Shown here piece after piece: positions 1 to 10,076 of a stretch of 64,000 bases of DNA. Source of the DNA: Symbiodinium natans (taxonomy: Eukaryota; Sar; Dinophyceae; Suessiales; Symbiodiniaceae); the NCBI GenBank assembly GCA_905221605.1, contig CAJNDS010000502.1, positions 348,501 through 412,500 on the forward strand. Reading direction: 5' to 3'. The position numbers were made by a program, and so were the translations under genes. How positions within the stretch are numbered: the first letter of the stretch is position 1; the number at the start of each line of letters is the position of its first letter. The notes below the pieces were generated by a model. It did no database searches. It had not been told where the DNA came from and saw only the letters and a list, made by a program, of their open reading frames with translations.

Positions 1-35
1 ATAAACCCTAAACCCTAAAGCCCCGAAAGCCCGAG

Positions 36-120
36 GACCTGTACAACGTGGGAGGCAGCAACGCCTCGGCGGCCGTAGCCAGTGGTGAGCAGCAGACGTC
101 CAAAGTGCCCCTTGAGCCAG
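36..120 (+). CDS. Candidate internal exon, unknown protein
   Basis: Open segment reading DLYNVGGSNASAAVAS and onward, preceded by an AG|G junction and followed by CAG|GTTAGG. The base composition is GC-rich against T/G-rich flanks. The next bases turn at once into TTTAG-type repeat. The product is not recognised, and the upstream part of the gene lies outside the window. Confidence 0.5.
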
Positions 121-1100
121 GTTAGGGTGTTTAGAGTCTTTAGAGTCTTTAGAGTCTTAAGAGTATTTAGGGTATTTAGGGTATTAAGAGTGTTTAAGTA
201 TTTCGAGTGTTTAGCGTATTTAGAGTATTTTCAGTATTTACAGTGTTTAGAGTATTTAGAGTATTTCGCGTATTTGGAGTATTTAGAGTGTTTAAGTATT
301 TAGAGTGTTTAGGGTCTTTGAGGCCTTGGGGTTGTTGGGGACCATTTGGGGTTTGGGGCTTCGGGGTTTAGGGCCTTGGGTATTTCTGGGTTTCGGGTTT
401 GGACTTCGGGTTGGTGACAGAACAACTGAATGGAACAAAGGCAGTGTGAGCTTAGGGCGGTACCCGAGTGAGGTCGGGGCTGAGGGTCATGCAGGAGAAT
501 CGATCTGCGGGAGCTCTTATTGCCACACCCCAAACCCCGAACCCTAAACCCCGAGAGCCCTATGCAGCTCTCATGACCAGAGTCCTGAGCCTTTTAGAGT
601 CGCAGAAATCGAGTTCAGTATGTTTGGGGCCGACAACTAGATGCATGAAGCACCTCAGCCGGCACTTGGGCCAGTCAAGGCCTTTGTGACCTGAGACCAC
701 CAAGTAGGAGTAATCTTTGAGTTTCCCGGAACGGCTTTCCCGAAGAGCCTTGCTGTAATCCCTGACCCTGTGATCCCTAAAAAATGCCTTAGGATCTCCA
801 GATGAGAAGTGCAGGATGTGTTCCAGAACCAGCCCAAGGCACCCGTGAATCCCCTCCATCAATTCCCGCCGCCCTGAGCCGCTTGTAACCCCCCCAAAAA
901 AAAACAAATAAAAAAAACACCTAAAGCTCCTGAGACCCTTGGGCTTAAGGCTGTTTAGGGCTTCTGTGAATGGAACAAACGCACTGTTTAGGGCTTCTGT
1001 TTCAGGACCGGTCCTTTTCCCACCAGAAGGCCTGTGAATAGCCTCTCCCTTGTCCCTGTATGGAGTCGTGGGCGGACGTAAGTCTCACAAAAAAGACCAG
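121..1100 (+). other. Intron-like stretch
   Basis: T/G-rich degenerate TTTAG repeats (121-400) are followed by mixed sequence with scattered CCCTAAA-like words. No convincing coding segment is seen. The 115-codon minus-strand opening at 560-907 has no splice context and is not trusted. Confidence 0.4.
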
Positions 1101-1151
1101 CAGTGGAAGCCACGAGGCCGAGACGCACAGGGCACCTGGCTCCCGCACACG
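1101..1151 (+). CDS. Candidate exon, unknown protein
   Basis: Open segment QWKPRGRDAQGTWLPHT after an AG at 1099-1100, ending before a GT at CACACG|GTGCCC. If the donor is not used, the frame stays open to a TAA at 1176. No family is recognised. Confidence 0.35.
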
Positions 1152-1510
1152 GTGCCCACAACGCCCTATGTCCTCTAAACCCGAAACCTGTGCCCTGTAA
1201 ACCTTAAACCTGAGCCCCCTAAGTCCTAAACCTGCAAACCCACCCTTAGCCCCCTGTAAGCCCTAAACCTCCTTTGTCAGCCCGAAAACCATGCTCCTGG
1301 CTCAGGTTCCTTTCCCTGGGCTCGCCGGCCGTCTCGAAGTTCAGAAGTTGGAGTTTTTGTTGGGGCGTTCTGAGGGTTTCGAGTTTTTTTCGGGGCTTTG
1401 TGGGGTTCAGAGCTTGGGGGATAATTGTGGAGTTTAGGCAAGTAGGGTTTCGGGTTTGGGTTTTGTGGTTGCTCAGGCTGGAAGCCTTAAGGAGGTTTTG
1501 GCGCGCCGAG

Positions 1511-1625
1511 GACGGGCAGCAACGCCCTGGAAGGGCTCGAGAACGCACGCGTCTCCATGAATGGCGAGCTCTACCTGCCCAAGGGGCATCTCGCCTACGC
1601 TTTCGACCTACACCACCTTGCTTAA
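1511..1625 (+). CDS. Candidate terminal exon with TAA stop
   Basis: After the junction CCGAG|G the frame reads TGSNALEGLENARVSM, NGELYLPKGHLAYAFD and LHHLA, then TAA at 1623-1625. Composition and amino acid use look like real protein. Whether it joins the exon at 36-120 is unknown; the phases do not match directly, so an intermediate exon would be needed. Confidence 0.5.
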
Positions 1626-2450
1626 CAGTCACAAGTACCTAGTGCTTAATCGGCAGTTTACTAAATCAGTGTTAGGGATCCTTTTTACTTTTTGGGTTAT
1701 GGGCTTTCTTATATATAAACAAAAAAGGGTCCTTTTTTCTTCCGAGGGGAACAGGGATTAAGTTTAGGGGAAGAAGCAACGCTGTGCATGACTGGCCGGC
1801 CTCACTCGACAGCCTTAGAACAGAGGCCCCCTTTGCAAAGTCACTGGGTTTAGGGTTCAGGGTTTAGGGTTTAGGGTTTAGGGCCCAGCATCTGACTGTA
1901 GAGGCCCCCCCCGCCCTAAAGCCCTAAACCAAAACCTGCCTCGCCTGAACTGCCAAGACGCCGCAGGATCCTGTCTAAGGTGGCTAACTTTCTTTTTTTG
2001 GGGGGCTTTGCCGCCAAGGGGTTCCGACGTATTCCCCTTCATTGGGCCAGTCAAGGGACCACATCACAAGCCCAATTCTTTAACTTTCTGGGTTTCGTGT
2101 CTAGGGTTGCATTAGGGTCTAAAGTTGAGGGTTCCCTACGATCAGCCTATGCCGAGGGCTCCCTGGAACCTTCCGATTCCCTTCGGACCCGATTCCTGAG
2201 ACCTTAAGAGACCCTTAAACAGGGACCCTGAGATTTTCTGAGACCTTGCGGCCCTGAGCCCCTCTGCAGGACGACACCCAAGACCTTCAGACCCCAAGAC
2301 CCCCCAAACCCTAAACCCTCCACCCCTAGATCCCTAAGATTCTAAGCCCCCAAAAGTCCCCGCCAGAACCCCGAAATGAGAGCCCCAAGGATCCAGGCAG
2401 CCCTCAAATCCCAAAGCCCTGAAATCCTGAAACCCCTAAAGCCCTAAGCT

Positions 2451-2590
2451 AAACCCTAAACCCTAAACCCTAAACCCTAAACCCTAAACCCTAAACCCTA
2501 AACCCTAAACCCTAAACCCTAAACCCTAAACCCTAAACCCTAAACCCTGAACCCTGAACCCTGAACCCTGAACCCTGAACCCTAAACCCT
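2451..2590 (+). repeat. (CCCTAAA)n array with CCCTGAA tail
   Basis: About a dozen perfect CCCTAAA units are followed by five CCCTGAA units. It sits directly upstream of the exon at 2613, the usual orientation for the 3' part of an intron here. Confidence 0.95.
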
Positions 2591-2612
2591 TCTTCTTCCT
2601 TGTGCCCACGAG

Positions 2613-2713
2613 GATCCAGACTCAGCTCACCCTGAAGACCGGCTCCTCATCTGGCCGACGCCTCTCTCGGCGGCTGGCGGATGGCGGCGCGGTGGTGACG
2701 CCGCTGGGCCAGA
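2613..2713 (+). CDS. Candidate exon, basic/Gly-rich segment
   Basis: After a pyrimidine tract and CACGAG|G the frame reads IQTQLTLKTGSSSGRRLS then RRLADGGAVVTPLGQK. The right edge is uncertain because no GT lies nearby; a GC donor is possible at AAA|GCTC. The family is not recognised. Confidence 0.5.
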
Positions 2714-4188
2714 AAGCTCAACCCTAAACCCTAAACCCTAGGGTGTAGGGTTTAGGGTGAGGGGTTGTTTGGGAGTATGTGGGGGTCGTGGAGTTTCTCA
2801 GGTTCGCAGCAGCTTCGATGGCACAGTTGCAGACCCTTTATGTCGGTAAAGTCTGTAAGACCTGGTGCTTCTGCAAGTGCGCCTTAAGCTGAACATCATC
2901 TTCCTGTGTTTTTGATAGAATTGGCCAAAGCACAGTTCTAACAAAGCAGATTGTTCATAGTTCAAGGTAAGTTCTATGGTGTTTCTAGCTAATTCTACTA
3001 ATCATCCAGGAATGGGTTCCTTATTGTAAGGAATCCTACGATTTGGGGGGGGTTTATATTAGGGGCCCCTTGTTTTCGGTTTCCTCGGACCGAAAAGTCG
3101 GGCAAAAGGTTCGCCGAGCCCCGTCGCACACACAGACCAAACCACCCTGCACATCTTCATCATGACTGCACCGAGCGCAAAATCAAAACGGGCAGGGTTC
3201 GCAGAGGATCGCCGGGCCCAAAATTGCCAAGAAGCTTCGGAGAGGTCCGTGGAACTTGCTTGGGCTTCGTGGGATTTGGTCTCGAACCTTACACAACTGT
3301 GGAGCCTGTGTGTCAGTAAGATTCCGTGACACCTACTTGAATCAGCACAAAGCTGCATCGATGTCTCATTGAGTATTTTTCTTGCCGGTGCTACCCGAAG
3401 CTTTGTCGAGCCCTGTCGAACCTCACAAATGGTTCGCCAACCTTCGTCGAACCATCTGCTACTTTGCGGGACCTTCGGGCCCCTGGGCCTCCACCTCACA
3501 TTGCATTCATTGAATCCTTCAAAAACCTTCTTGCGCACGTTCTTAGTGGGGAGTTTGGGGGGGTGCGGCAGCTTGTAGCCGTGGAAACCCTTTAAGGGCT
3601 TACACAAACACCCTCATTTCCGAATTCCCTCCCCTGAGCTGAATTCCTAGGGGAACCCCCTAACCTTAGGCCACAGAAGAACCCACACCCGCCTAAACCC
3701 TAAACCCTAACACCTTCTCGGCTGCTTGAGGTTTGAGATCAAAAACACAGGCCGTGGGATGTTCCCTGGAGATTGTTGAGTGCTTTCGGGTCAGGGTTTA
3801 GGGGGGGGGGGCTTTCAGGCCGTACCTTGGGATGTTCCCCCTTAAAGGAACAGTTCGTTTGAGGGGGGGAACATCCGTATTCTTGGGGCAGTCCGAGATC
3901 CTTTGAAAGCTGTGGGTTTCAGTCCCGAAAGCCTAAATAAGGCCCCAAACCCCTAAACCCCTAAACCCCGAAACCCCTAAACCCCTAAACCGGGTTTAGG
4001 GTTCCGGGTTTAGGGTTCAGGGCTCAGGGCTTCAACCTACAAAGCCATACACCCGAGACACGGCCCGGGCTTAGGCTTCATGCAGGCCACGAAACCCTCA
4101 AAACCCTCAGCAACAACCCTCAAAACCCTCAAAAACCCTCAAAACCCTCAAAAACCCCTCAAAACCCCAAAAGCCGCAAACCCTACGA
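2714..4188 (+). other. Spacer with a non-repetitive island
   Basis: A short head-to-head telomeric junction lies at about 2723-2750. Bases 3060-3610 are free of telomeric words and carry a 182-codon minus-strand opening that begins with TTG and lacks splice signals. A 48-base inverted-repeat element lies at 3829-3876. The rest is degenerate CCCTAAA/TTTAGGG. I see no trusted gene. Confidence 0.4.
3829..3876. mobile_element. MITE-like inverted-repeat element, family 1 (short copy)
   Basis: Left end GGGATGTTCCCCCTTAAA and right end GGGGGGAACATCC are inverted repeats with a short spacer. The same termini recur at 6578, 7557 and 42191. It encodes nothing. Confidence 0.6.
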
Positions 4189-4316
4189 AGGCCGCTCAAC
4201 CACGTAAGATCCCTAAAAAGGGCTCTCTGAGAGCCTTCGGAGACCGACGCGCAGGCGAGAGCTCCGTCGCACCCTCCAGCATTGCCGAGGAGCTCAAGAA
4301 GCAGGCGCTGCGCTGA
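4189..4316 (+). CDS. Candidate terminal exon with TGA stop
   Basis: Within a frame open from 4080 the last part is protein-like: RAFGDRRAGESSVAPS, SIAEELKKQALR, TGA. Upstream is Lys/Pro-rich translation of CCCTCAAAA repeat and probably intron. Downstream is TTTAGGGG repeat. The left edge is approximate. Confidence 0.45.
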
Positions 4317-4671
4317 GGGGTCTAGGGGTTTAGGGGTCTTAGGGGTTTAGGGGTTTTGGGGTTTAGGGGTTTAGGGGTTTAGGGGTCTAGGGGTCTAGGG
4401 GTCTAGGGGTTTAGGGTTTGGGGCTAGGGTTTATGGAGCATTTTTCTCGGATTTGAGGCTCTTTGGGGTTTATTTAGGGTGGAGGGTTTTAGGTTTTAGG
4501 GTTGGGGTCCTGAACCCTCAACCCCCTAAGCCCCCAAAATTCGAACACCTCTTAGCATGAGAGTTTAGCTAGATTTTGTTGGCAAGCCCCAGAAAGCGCG
4601 GCTAACTCCGGACCCTGAAGCCCTCAACCTTAAAGACCGCACACCCTGCAGCCCAGAAGCCTTAAGACTCC

Positions 4672-4746
4672 CAAACCCTAAACCCTAAACCCTAAACCCT
4701 AAACCCTAAACCCTAAACCCTAAACCCTAAACCCTAAACCCTAAAC
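4672..4746 (+). repeat. (CCCTAAA)n array
   Basis: About ten uninterrupted CCCTAAA units, followed by degenerate units to about 4980. Confidence 0.95.
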
Positions 4747-5023
4747 ACCAAGCCCCAAACCCTAAACCCTAAACCCTTTAACCTGGAAGACCATGAGCCC
4801 TACAGCAAGCCCGTAACAGTGACTCTAAGAACCTTAATCCCTCGGTCCTCACCGACTTGAACACAAGCAGAAGTCCTAGGAAGATCCTCAGCCCTAAACC
4901 CTAAACCCTACACCCTAAACCCCAAACCCTAAACCCGAAACCCTAAACCCTAAACCCCAAACCCATTCCCTAAGCCCTAACCCCTAAACTCTAAACCTTA
5001 AGCCCTGAACAAGGCAGGCCGAG

Positions 5024-5110
5024 GTTCGAACCCTTCAGACGAGGTGAAAAGCTCCAGCGCCGGCATCTCCAGCGCGCTGAGCAGCGTGGGCACGGTGGAT
5101 GCCAAGGCGG
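5024..5110 (+). CDS. Candidate exon, Ser-rich segment
   Basis: After GCCGAG|G the frame reads SNPSDEVKSSSAGISSA then LSSVGTVDAKA. CCCTAAA words lie upstream and a clean TTTAGGG tract starts at the 3' edge, matching the local exon pattern. The donor may be GC (AAG|GCGG). Confidence 0.5.
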
Positions 5111-5458
5111 GGTTTAGGGTTTAGGGTTTAGGATGTAGGGTTTAGGGTTTAGGGTTTAGGGTTGAAGGTCTTCTTGGGAAGAGCAGGCTTCATGGGCTTG
5201 GGGTTGGGGGGCTGGGGCTGGGGCGGGTCCGAACGACGAGCTTGCGACGTTAAGCCTTCGACAGCTTTGTAAGCGGTGATTCAATGGGAGTAGTAGGATT
5301 CAGGTTAAACCCTAAACCCTAAACCCTAAACCCTAAACCCCAAACCCTAAACCCTAAACCCTAAACCCTATTGCTACAGGGGGCTTGGGGCTTAGGAACC
5401 TCGACAGGCCAAATCCTAAACCTCATCAGAACCTTGTAGCAGGGTTTAGGTGCACCAT

Positions 5459-5518
5459 GGGCCCCCTCGTCGTCAGGCGGGCGTCAGTGTGGCCACCACG
5501 AAGAAGCCTCTGGGTAGC
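5459..5518 (+). CDS. Weak candidate exon
   Basis: The segment GPPRRQAGVSVATTKKPLG is GC-rich and open. Here the telomeric words are in the opposite arrangement to most exons (TTTAGG upstream, CCCTAAA downstream), so this may not be a plus-strand exon. Confidence 0.25.
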
Positions 5519-6065
5519 AACCCTCCCAAACCCCTAAACCCTAAGCCCGAAACCCTAAAGCCTAAGCCCTAAACCTTTCAAGCCCGAATTTGCTTTGAAC
5601 CCGAAACAGCCCAAGCCCCCTCTCAAAGAGACCGAAACCCTTAAGCCCTATGAGCCCTATAAACTCTGATAAACCCCATTAAAACCCTCTAAACCCTCTA
5701 CATCCTGCAAGCCCTGCCCCATAAACCCTCAACCCTACACCGGTCGGCCTTGGCTGTTGCACTAGAGCCTGAGCCCGCCCCAGAATGTTAAACCCCTTCC
5801 GAAAGCCTGAACTAACTGAACAGGGTTTCGGGCTTGCTGTTCTTTTTGGGGTTTAGAGGGTCACTTGGGTTTATAGGGTTTGCAGGGCTTGTAGAGGGTT
5901 TGAGGGCTTATGGAGGGTCTGTTCGTAGGGTTCCCGAACTACAGCCCAAAGCACTGCCCTGCACTTCTAAAAAACGCCACCCCCCAGTATCCCAAAGCTG
6001 TGCTAAGACCCCAAAACCCCAAACCCTAAAATCCTTAAAGCCGCCAGCCCCCGCCAAAAACAAAA

Positions 6066-6142
6066 CCCTCTCGCGCCCCCGCTCGTCTGAGTCGCTGAGG
6101 ACGATCACGACGCGCGCGGAGACGGTTCAGCAGCAGAAGAAT
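6066..6142 (+). CDS. Candidate exon, Arg/Thr-rich segment
   Basis: The open frame reads LSRPRSSESLRTITTR then AETVQQQKN, with a GT donor at AAGAAT|GTACCT. CCCTAAA-type sequence precedes it and TTTAGGG follows. Confidence 0.45.
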
Positions 6143-6275
6143 GTACCTGGTCCAAGCACGTTTGGGTTTAGGGCCTTGTTTTTAGGATCACCCTAACCCC
6201 CAAACCCCCAAACCCCAAAGCCCGAAGCCCCAAACCCTAAACCCTAAGGATTAGGGGCGCAAAACCCTGAACCAG

Positions 6276-6334
6276 AGAGCCAGCCCGACATCCACGGGAA
6301 GTACACCGCGTTCCCCAAAGAGTTCAGGGCTGCA
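6276..6334 (+). CDS. Candidate exon
   Basis: After GAACCAG the frame reads SQPDIHGKYTAFPKEFRA, ending at CTGCAG|GGTCC. The segment is short but protein-like. The product is not recognised. Confidence 0.4.
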
Positions 6335-6577
6335 GGGTCCCTGAACCCTTCAAGCCCAAATGAAACTCTTTAAGCTTAAACCCCTTTAGCTCTAAACCAA
6401 CTAGGGGGTTTCCATATTGGGGGGGGGGGTACCTTATTGGGGTCCTCATGATGAGGGGGGATCCTCCTATTTGGGGACGTATGTTAGGGGCACCCTAAGC
6501 CCCACTGGCGCTTAGGGTTGAGGGCCCTGAGCCCTAAAGCCCTACCATCTCAAGCCTCAGGGTTTCGGGTTTAGGAT

Positions 6578-6712
6578 GGGATGTTCCCCCTTATACGAAC
6601 AGTCCGTAGGAGGGATTGCAATAGGGGGTACTAGAATCCTTAACCAGGACTCCTAACCCTAAACCCTAAACCCTAAGCCCTAAACCCTGTTAGTATAAGG
6701 GGGGAACATCCC
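6578..6712. mobile_element. MITE-like element, family 1
   Basis: The 135-base element has termini GGGATGTTCCCCCTTATAC and GTATAAGGGGGGAACATCCC. Its interior contains GGGGGTACTAGAATCC, also present in the copy at 42191, and a short CCCTAAA tract. There is no coding capacity. Confidence 0.7.
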
Positions 6713-7556
6713 AAACTTAGGAGGTTGGGGCCCTTAAAGCCCCAAACCCGAAGATCCTTGAAAGCAAAGCCCCAATCCGCGTCCAGCCTGAAACCTCGGG
6801 TTTAGGGTTTAGGGTTTAGGGTTTAAGGTTTAAGGTTTAGGGTTTATTTAGGGTTTATGGTTTAGGATTCTTTTGTTGTGCGTTTAGGTCGGAGAAGCTT
6901 AGGAGTGTGTCTTCGGGGGGAGGGTTTAGGGAGGCTGGCGGTTCAGGTTCTCAGCTGTTCTGATTCTTTTGTTGCGAGGTTTGTCGGATTCTGTTCCTTG
7001 GAATTCTACCTCTGTTTTTGAGTTTGGGGGTGCCTTGATTCATGGCCCTGAAGCCCCTCAAAGCCCCCCAAAACCCCCCCCAAAAGCCCCTGAAAGCCCC
7101 TGAAAGCCCCCCCAAAACTTCCTAAACCTTAAGCCCTAAACCCTAAACCCTCAACCCTCAACCCTCAACCCTCAAACCCTGGGTTCACCGTGGCGTGCTG
7201 AGGCCATCCTCGAAACCTGGACCGAATGGCCATTTGAGGTTTGACGGTTTTCTAGGTTTGGGGCTCTTTAGGGTTTAGGGTTGTTCGGGCTTCAGGGTTT
7301 AGGGTTTAGGGTTTGGGTTTTCTGGATTTCAGTTAGGGCGTTCTGTGTTTTCTGAGTTCAGGGCTTTCTGGGTTTAGGACTGTCCGAGGTTTTTGGGGCT
7401 TCTTCTGGGTCTAGGGAGTTCTGCTTTTACTCTCTGGATGTATGGCTTTCAGGGTTCTGGGCTTTTCTGGTTTAGGGTGTTGGGGTTTAGGGTTGTTCTT
7501 CGGTTTGGGGCTTTTGGGGTTTGGAGAGGCTTTTGGGGTTTTGGTCTTTCTGGGTT

Positions 7557-7641
7557 GGGATGTTCCCGCTTATGCTGACAGGGATTGTAATACGCCCTCT
7601 TAAGGACTGTTAAGGACTGGTAGTATGATGGGGAAGAGCCC
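7557..7641. mobile_element. MITE-like element, family 1 (diverged)
   Basis: The left end GGGATGTTCCCGCTTATGCT and right end AGTATGATGGGGAAGAGCCC pair imperfectly. It is a diverged relative of the copies at 3829, 6578 and 42191. Confidence 0.45.
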
Positions 7642-7725
7642 AAGGTTTAGGTCTTTCTGGGTTTAGACCTCGATGAGTTCAAGAGATTTCCGAGTTTAGG
7701 GTGTGCTTGGTTCTGGGGTTTTGCG

Positions 7726-7841
7726 TAACCCTAAACCCTAAACCCTAAACCCTAAACCCTGAACCCTGAACCCTGAACCCTGAACCCTGAACCCTGAACC
7801 CTAAACCCTAAACCTTGAACCCTAAACCCTAAACCCTGAAC
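7726..7841 (+). repeat. (CCCTAAA)n/(CCCTGAA)n array
   Basis: Perfect CCCTAAA units grade into CCCTGAA units and back, the same mix as at 2451-2590. Confidence 0.9.
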
Positions 7842-7930
7842 CACCTAGGAGAAATGTTGCGTGTGTTTGTTGGGCCTTCAGGGGTGGAACCGAGCCATCA
7901 GTCGGCTTGAGTGAGACTTGCCCCAGCCTA

Positions 7931-7975
7931 GGGCATCACAACCACCACCACGACAACCACCACCGCCGCAGCCTG
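7931..7975 (+). CDS. Candidate short Thr-rich exon
   Basis: After CCTAG|GGC the frame reads ITTTTTTTTTAAA then TGA, or splices at CTGAA|GTTCGG. It resembles the larger Thr-rich exon at 8363 and may belong to the same kind of gene. Confidence 0.3.
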
Positions 7976-7980
7976 AAGTT

Positions 7981-8102
7981 CGGGTTTAGGGTTTAGGGTT
8001 TAGGGTTTAGGGTTTAGGGTTTAGGGTTTAGGGTTTAAAGGTTTAAAGGTTTAAAGGTTTAAAGGTTTAAAGGTTTAAAGGTTTAGGGTTTAGGGTTTAG
8101 GG
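7981..8102 (+). repeat. TTTAGGG array interrupted by TTTAAAGG octamers
   Basis: TTTAGGG units, then six TTTAAAGG octamers (about 8037-8085), then TTTAGGG again. The octamer recurs at 9725-9750. Confidence 0.95.
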
Positions 8103-8115
8103 ATGTAGACTGCAG

Positions 8116-8238
8116 GGGCACATGAAGGCCTCGGCTACCGCAAGCTGCCTGGTCGTACTCTTTTCCTTGTTGGGGATTCGGGTTGCCGCCCCCTTCCACA
8201 TTCCCCATGTCTTTAGTTCAGGGCTTCGGGCAGTTTAG
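8116..8238 (+). CDS. Candidate first exon with signal peptide
   Basis: TGCAG|GGGCAC is followed by ATG at 8122. The frame reads MKASATASCLVVLFSLLG then IRVAAPFHIPHVFSSG. A short N-region, a hydrophobic core of about 11 residues and small residues (VAA) after it make a plausible secretory signal peptide. The AG just before the ATG could be a cis or a spliced-leader trans-splice acceptor. The frame stops at 8236 if unspliced. The Thr-rich exon downstream would suit a secreted mucin-like protein, but the joining is inferred. Confidence 0.45.
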   Translation, partial: GHMKASATASCLVVLFSLLGIRVAAPFHIPHVFSSGLRAV

Positions 8239-8362
8239 CGTGTTGGGTGAAACTGCTACATCCGAGTTCACGGGGATTTGGAGATGATTGATGGGAGAAG
8301 TAGATCAGTCGCTCTCAGATACAGCAGTGTGCCTCTTTGTTTCGTGGCTGCGCACCGCTAAG

Positions 8363-8808
8363 ACGACCACAACGACAACGACCGCAGGCCGTGATTCCGC
8401 AACAACCACCACCACCACCACAACCACCACCACCACCACCACCACCACCATCACTTCCACCCCTGACACCACTACCACCACTACCACCACTACCACCACT
8501 ACCACCACTTCCACCACTACCACCACTACCACCACTACCACCACCACCACAACTACCACCGACGACGATGGCACCAGCAGCACGACCACCAACAGCACCA
8601 CCAGCAGCACCACTACCATCACACGTACCATCACCACCACCACCATCACCACCACCATCACCAACACCTCCATCACCTCCATCACCTCCATCACCTCCAT
8701 CACCTCCACCGCCACCACCGCCACCACCACCATCACCACCATCACCACCACCATAACCACCACCTCCATCACCACCACCGCCACCACCGCCACCACCACC
8801 ACCGCCGA
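8363..8808 (+). CDS. Thr-rich mucin-like exon on an ACC microsatellite
   Basis: After GCTAAG the frame is open for about 148 codons and is mostly Thr with scattered Ser, Ile and Asp, starting TTTTTTAGRDSATTTT. Other frames read poly-Pro or, on the minus strand, poly-Val, so the length alone proves nothing. The Thr frame is chosen because it agrees with the upstream segment AVCLFVSWLRTAK and with the Thr-rich exons at 7931 and 25219. It could equally be noncoding (ACC)n. Confidence 0.35.
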
Positions 8809-8960
8809 GGCCATGATGTTTAGGGTTTGGGATTTGGGGTTTGGGGTTTAGGGTTTAGGGTTTGGGGTTTAGGGTTTAGGGTTTAGGGTTTCATCTTAGG
8901 CACAAGGGTGACTTTGGTTGCCTCAATCGGGGGATCCACTTGCACCAGCACTCATCGTTA

Positions 8961-9078
8961 TTAACAACTACTTGCTTAAGAACCCCAAAAAATCAAAAAA
9001 CAGATTCTTCCCTATTAAGGGTAATACACTGATTATTATAGTTTATTCTTTTGGGGTTCTTAAGCAAATAGTAGTTAA
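8961..9078. mobile_element. MITE-like inverted-repeat element, family 3
   Basis: The termini TTAACAACTACTTGCTTAAG and CTTAAGCAAATAGTAGTTAA are inverted repeats, continuing inward with AACCCCAAAA / TTTTGGGGTT. The interior is AT-rich. It lies in an otherwise plain spacer and has no ORF. Confidence 0.65.
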
Positions 9079-9192
9079 GGCCATACTTTCTTTTCAATGC
9101 TTTTGATGGCCATTCTCTCATTGTGAGACGGCTTTACAGGTTTGCTTCTCCTGGTCCTACGGAGTACTCGGTCCATAGCATCACGATCCGTG

Positions 9193-9262
9193 GACCCTAA
9201 ACCCTAAACCCTAAACCCTCAACCCTAAACCCTAAACCCTAAACCCTAAACCCTAAACCCTC
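9193..9262 (+). repeat. (CCCTAAA)n array
   Basis: About nine units with one CCCTCAA variant. Confidence 0.95.
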
Positions 9263-9447
9263 CAGAAAACCGTTTAAGCCCTCAAGCCCTCTGGAGCCCG
9301 CAACCGAAACCCCGGTTTCTATTCCAAGCGCCCAGGGACTCCCAGAACCTTCCTCTGCCGGGGAGCATGGCCCAGTTCCATCCCACCAGAAGCCACGTAA
9401 TATGTAGGGGGGGGGGTTGGAAGATTTCCCTTCTGGTCCCTTCTTGT

Positions 9448-9585
9448 AAGTATCCCATAAAAGAACCCCCCAAAACCCTATGTAATTATCCCATAAGAAC
9501 CCCCCAAAACCCTATGTAATTATCCCATAAGAGCCCCCCAAAACCCTATGTAATTATCCCATAAGAACCCCCCCAAAGCCCTATT
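9448..9585 (+). repeat. 34-base tandem repeat, about four copies
   Basis: The unit contains CCCTATGTAATTATCCCATA followed by AGAACCCCCCAAAA. Copies are nearly identical, so amplification is recent. The unit includes a CCCTA word but is not telomeric. Confidence 0.9.
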
Positions 9586-9782
9586 CTACTTCTTCAGGCC
9601 CCCTTATGTTAGCGTCGGAGTCCAAGATGGTGTGAGCTCCCGCCCTCGGGGTTGTCAAGCCAGGGCGGCCGGTGCGACGAGGTGGGCCCGGGCAAGTTTC
9701 CTGGAAAGGGTTTAGGGTTTAGGGTTTAAAGGTTTAAAGGTTTAAAGGTTTAGGGTTTAGGGTTTAAGGTAGTCACTCGTAG

Positions 9783-10076
9783 GCTGAGCTTTGGCGCTCC
9801 AACTCCTCACAGGCCGAAGCGGACGCCTGCGTTCCAGTGGAGCTGCGAGACGTCACGGACGTGGGAGAGGAGCCCCTGCACCAACTCTCCATTGCGAGTT
9901 CAAAGCCGGCCGCGGCTTCTCATCAGGACTTCTGGACGGTCGTGATGTGCACGAAGGCTCTAGGCAGGGGGCGTCGTGCAGAAGAGCTTATAAACTTCTT
10001 GCGTGCCATGACCGGAACGACTGTTGCAAGGCCGTCTCCAAGCCAGTTCGGCTCAGGTCCAGCAGCAATGGCGTAG
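9783..10076 (+). CDS. Candidate exon with PPR-like segment
   Basis: After GTAG|G the frame is open for about 97 codons: AELWRSNSSQAEADAC, VPVELRDVTDVGEEPL, HQLSIASSKPAAASHQ, DFWTVVMCTKALGRGR, RAEELINFLRAMTG. The stretch from DFWTVV to LRAMTG has the spacing and character of a pentatricopeptide motif (helix, Gly/Arg turn, AEEL helix); such organelle RNA-binding proteins are common in dinoflagellates. Only one motif is visible, so the match is weak. The real donor may be AAG|GCCG near 10029. Confidence 0.5.
   Translation, partial: AELWRSNSSQAEADACVPVELRDVTDVGEEPLHQLSIASSKPAAASHQDFWTVVMCTKALGRGRRAEELINFLRAMTGTTVARPSPSQFGSGPAAMA

Noticed and set aside
1-60. Chromosome end (telomere) at the left edge
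   Set aside because: Only two CCCTAAA words occur at the edge. Arrays in the window are short, in both orientations and interspersed with exons, so they are interstitial.
72-81. Spliced-leader relic (CCGTAGCCA)
   Set aside because: Only nine bases match the known dinoflagellate spliced leader, without its TTTTGGCTCAAG part, and they lie inside a good exon.
3059-3607. 182-codon minus-strand ORF
   Set aside because: Starts with TTG, has no splice context or recognisable domain, and its composition does not stand out from the non-repetitive island around it.
5018-5040. tRNA T-arm-like GAGGTTCGAACCC
   Set aside because: The preceding ~50 bases are CCCTAAA-type repeat and cannot form acceptor, D and anticodon arms; the bases fit a coding exon.
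8305-8814. Minus-strand Val-rich 169-codon ORF and plus-strand Pro-rich 139-codon ORF
   Set aside because: Both are alternative frames of the ACC microsatellite.
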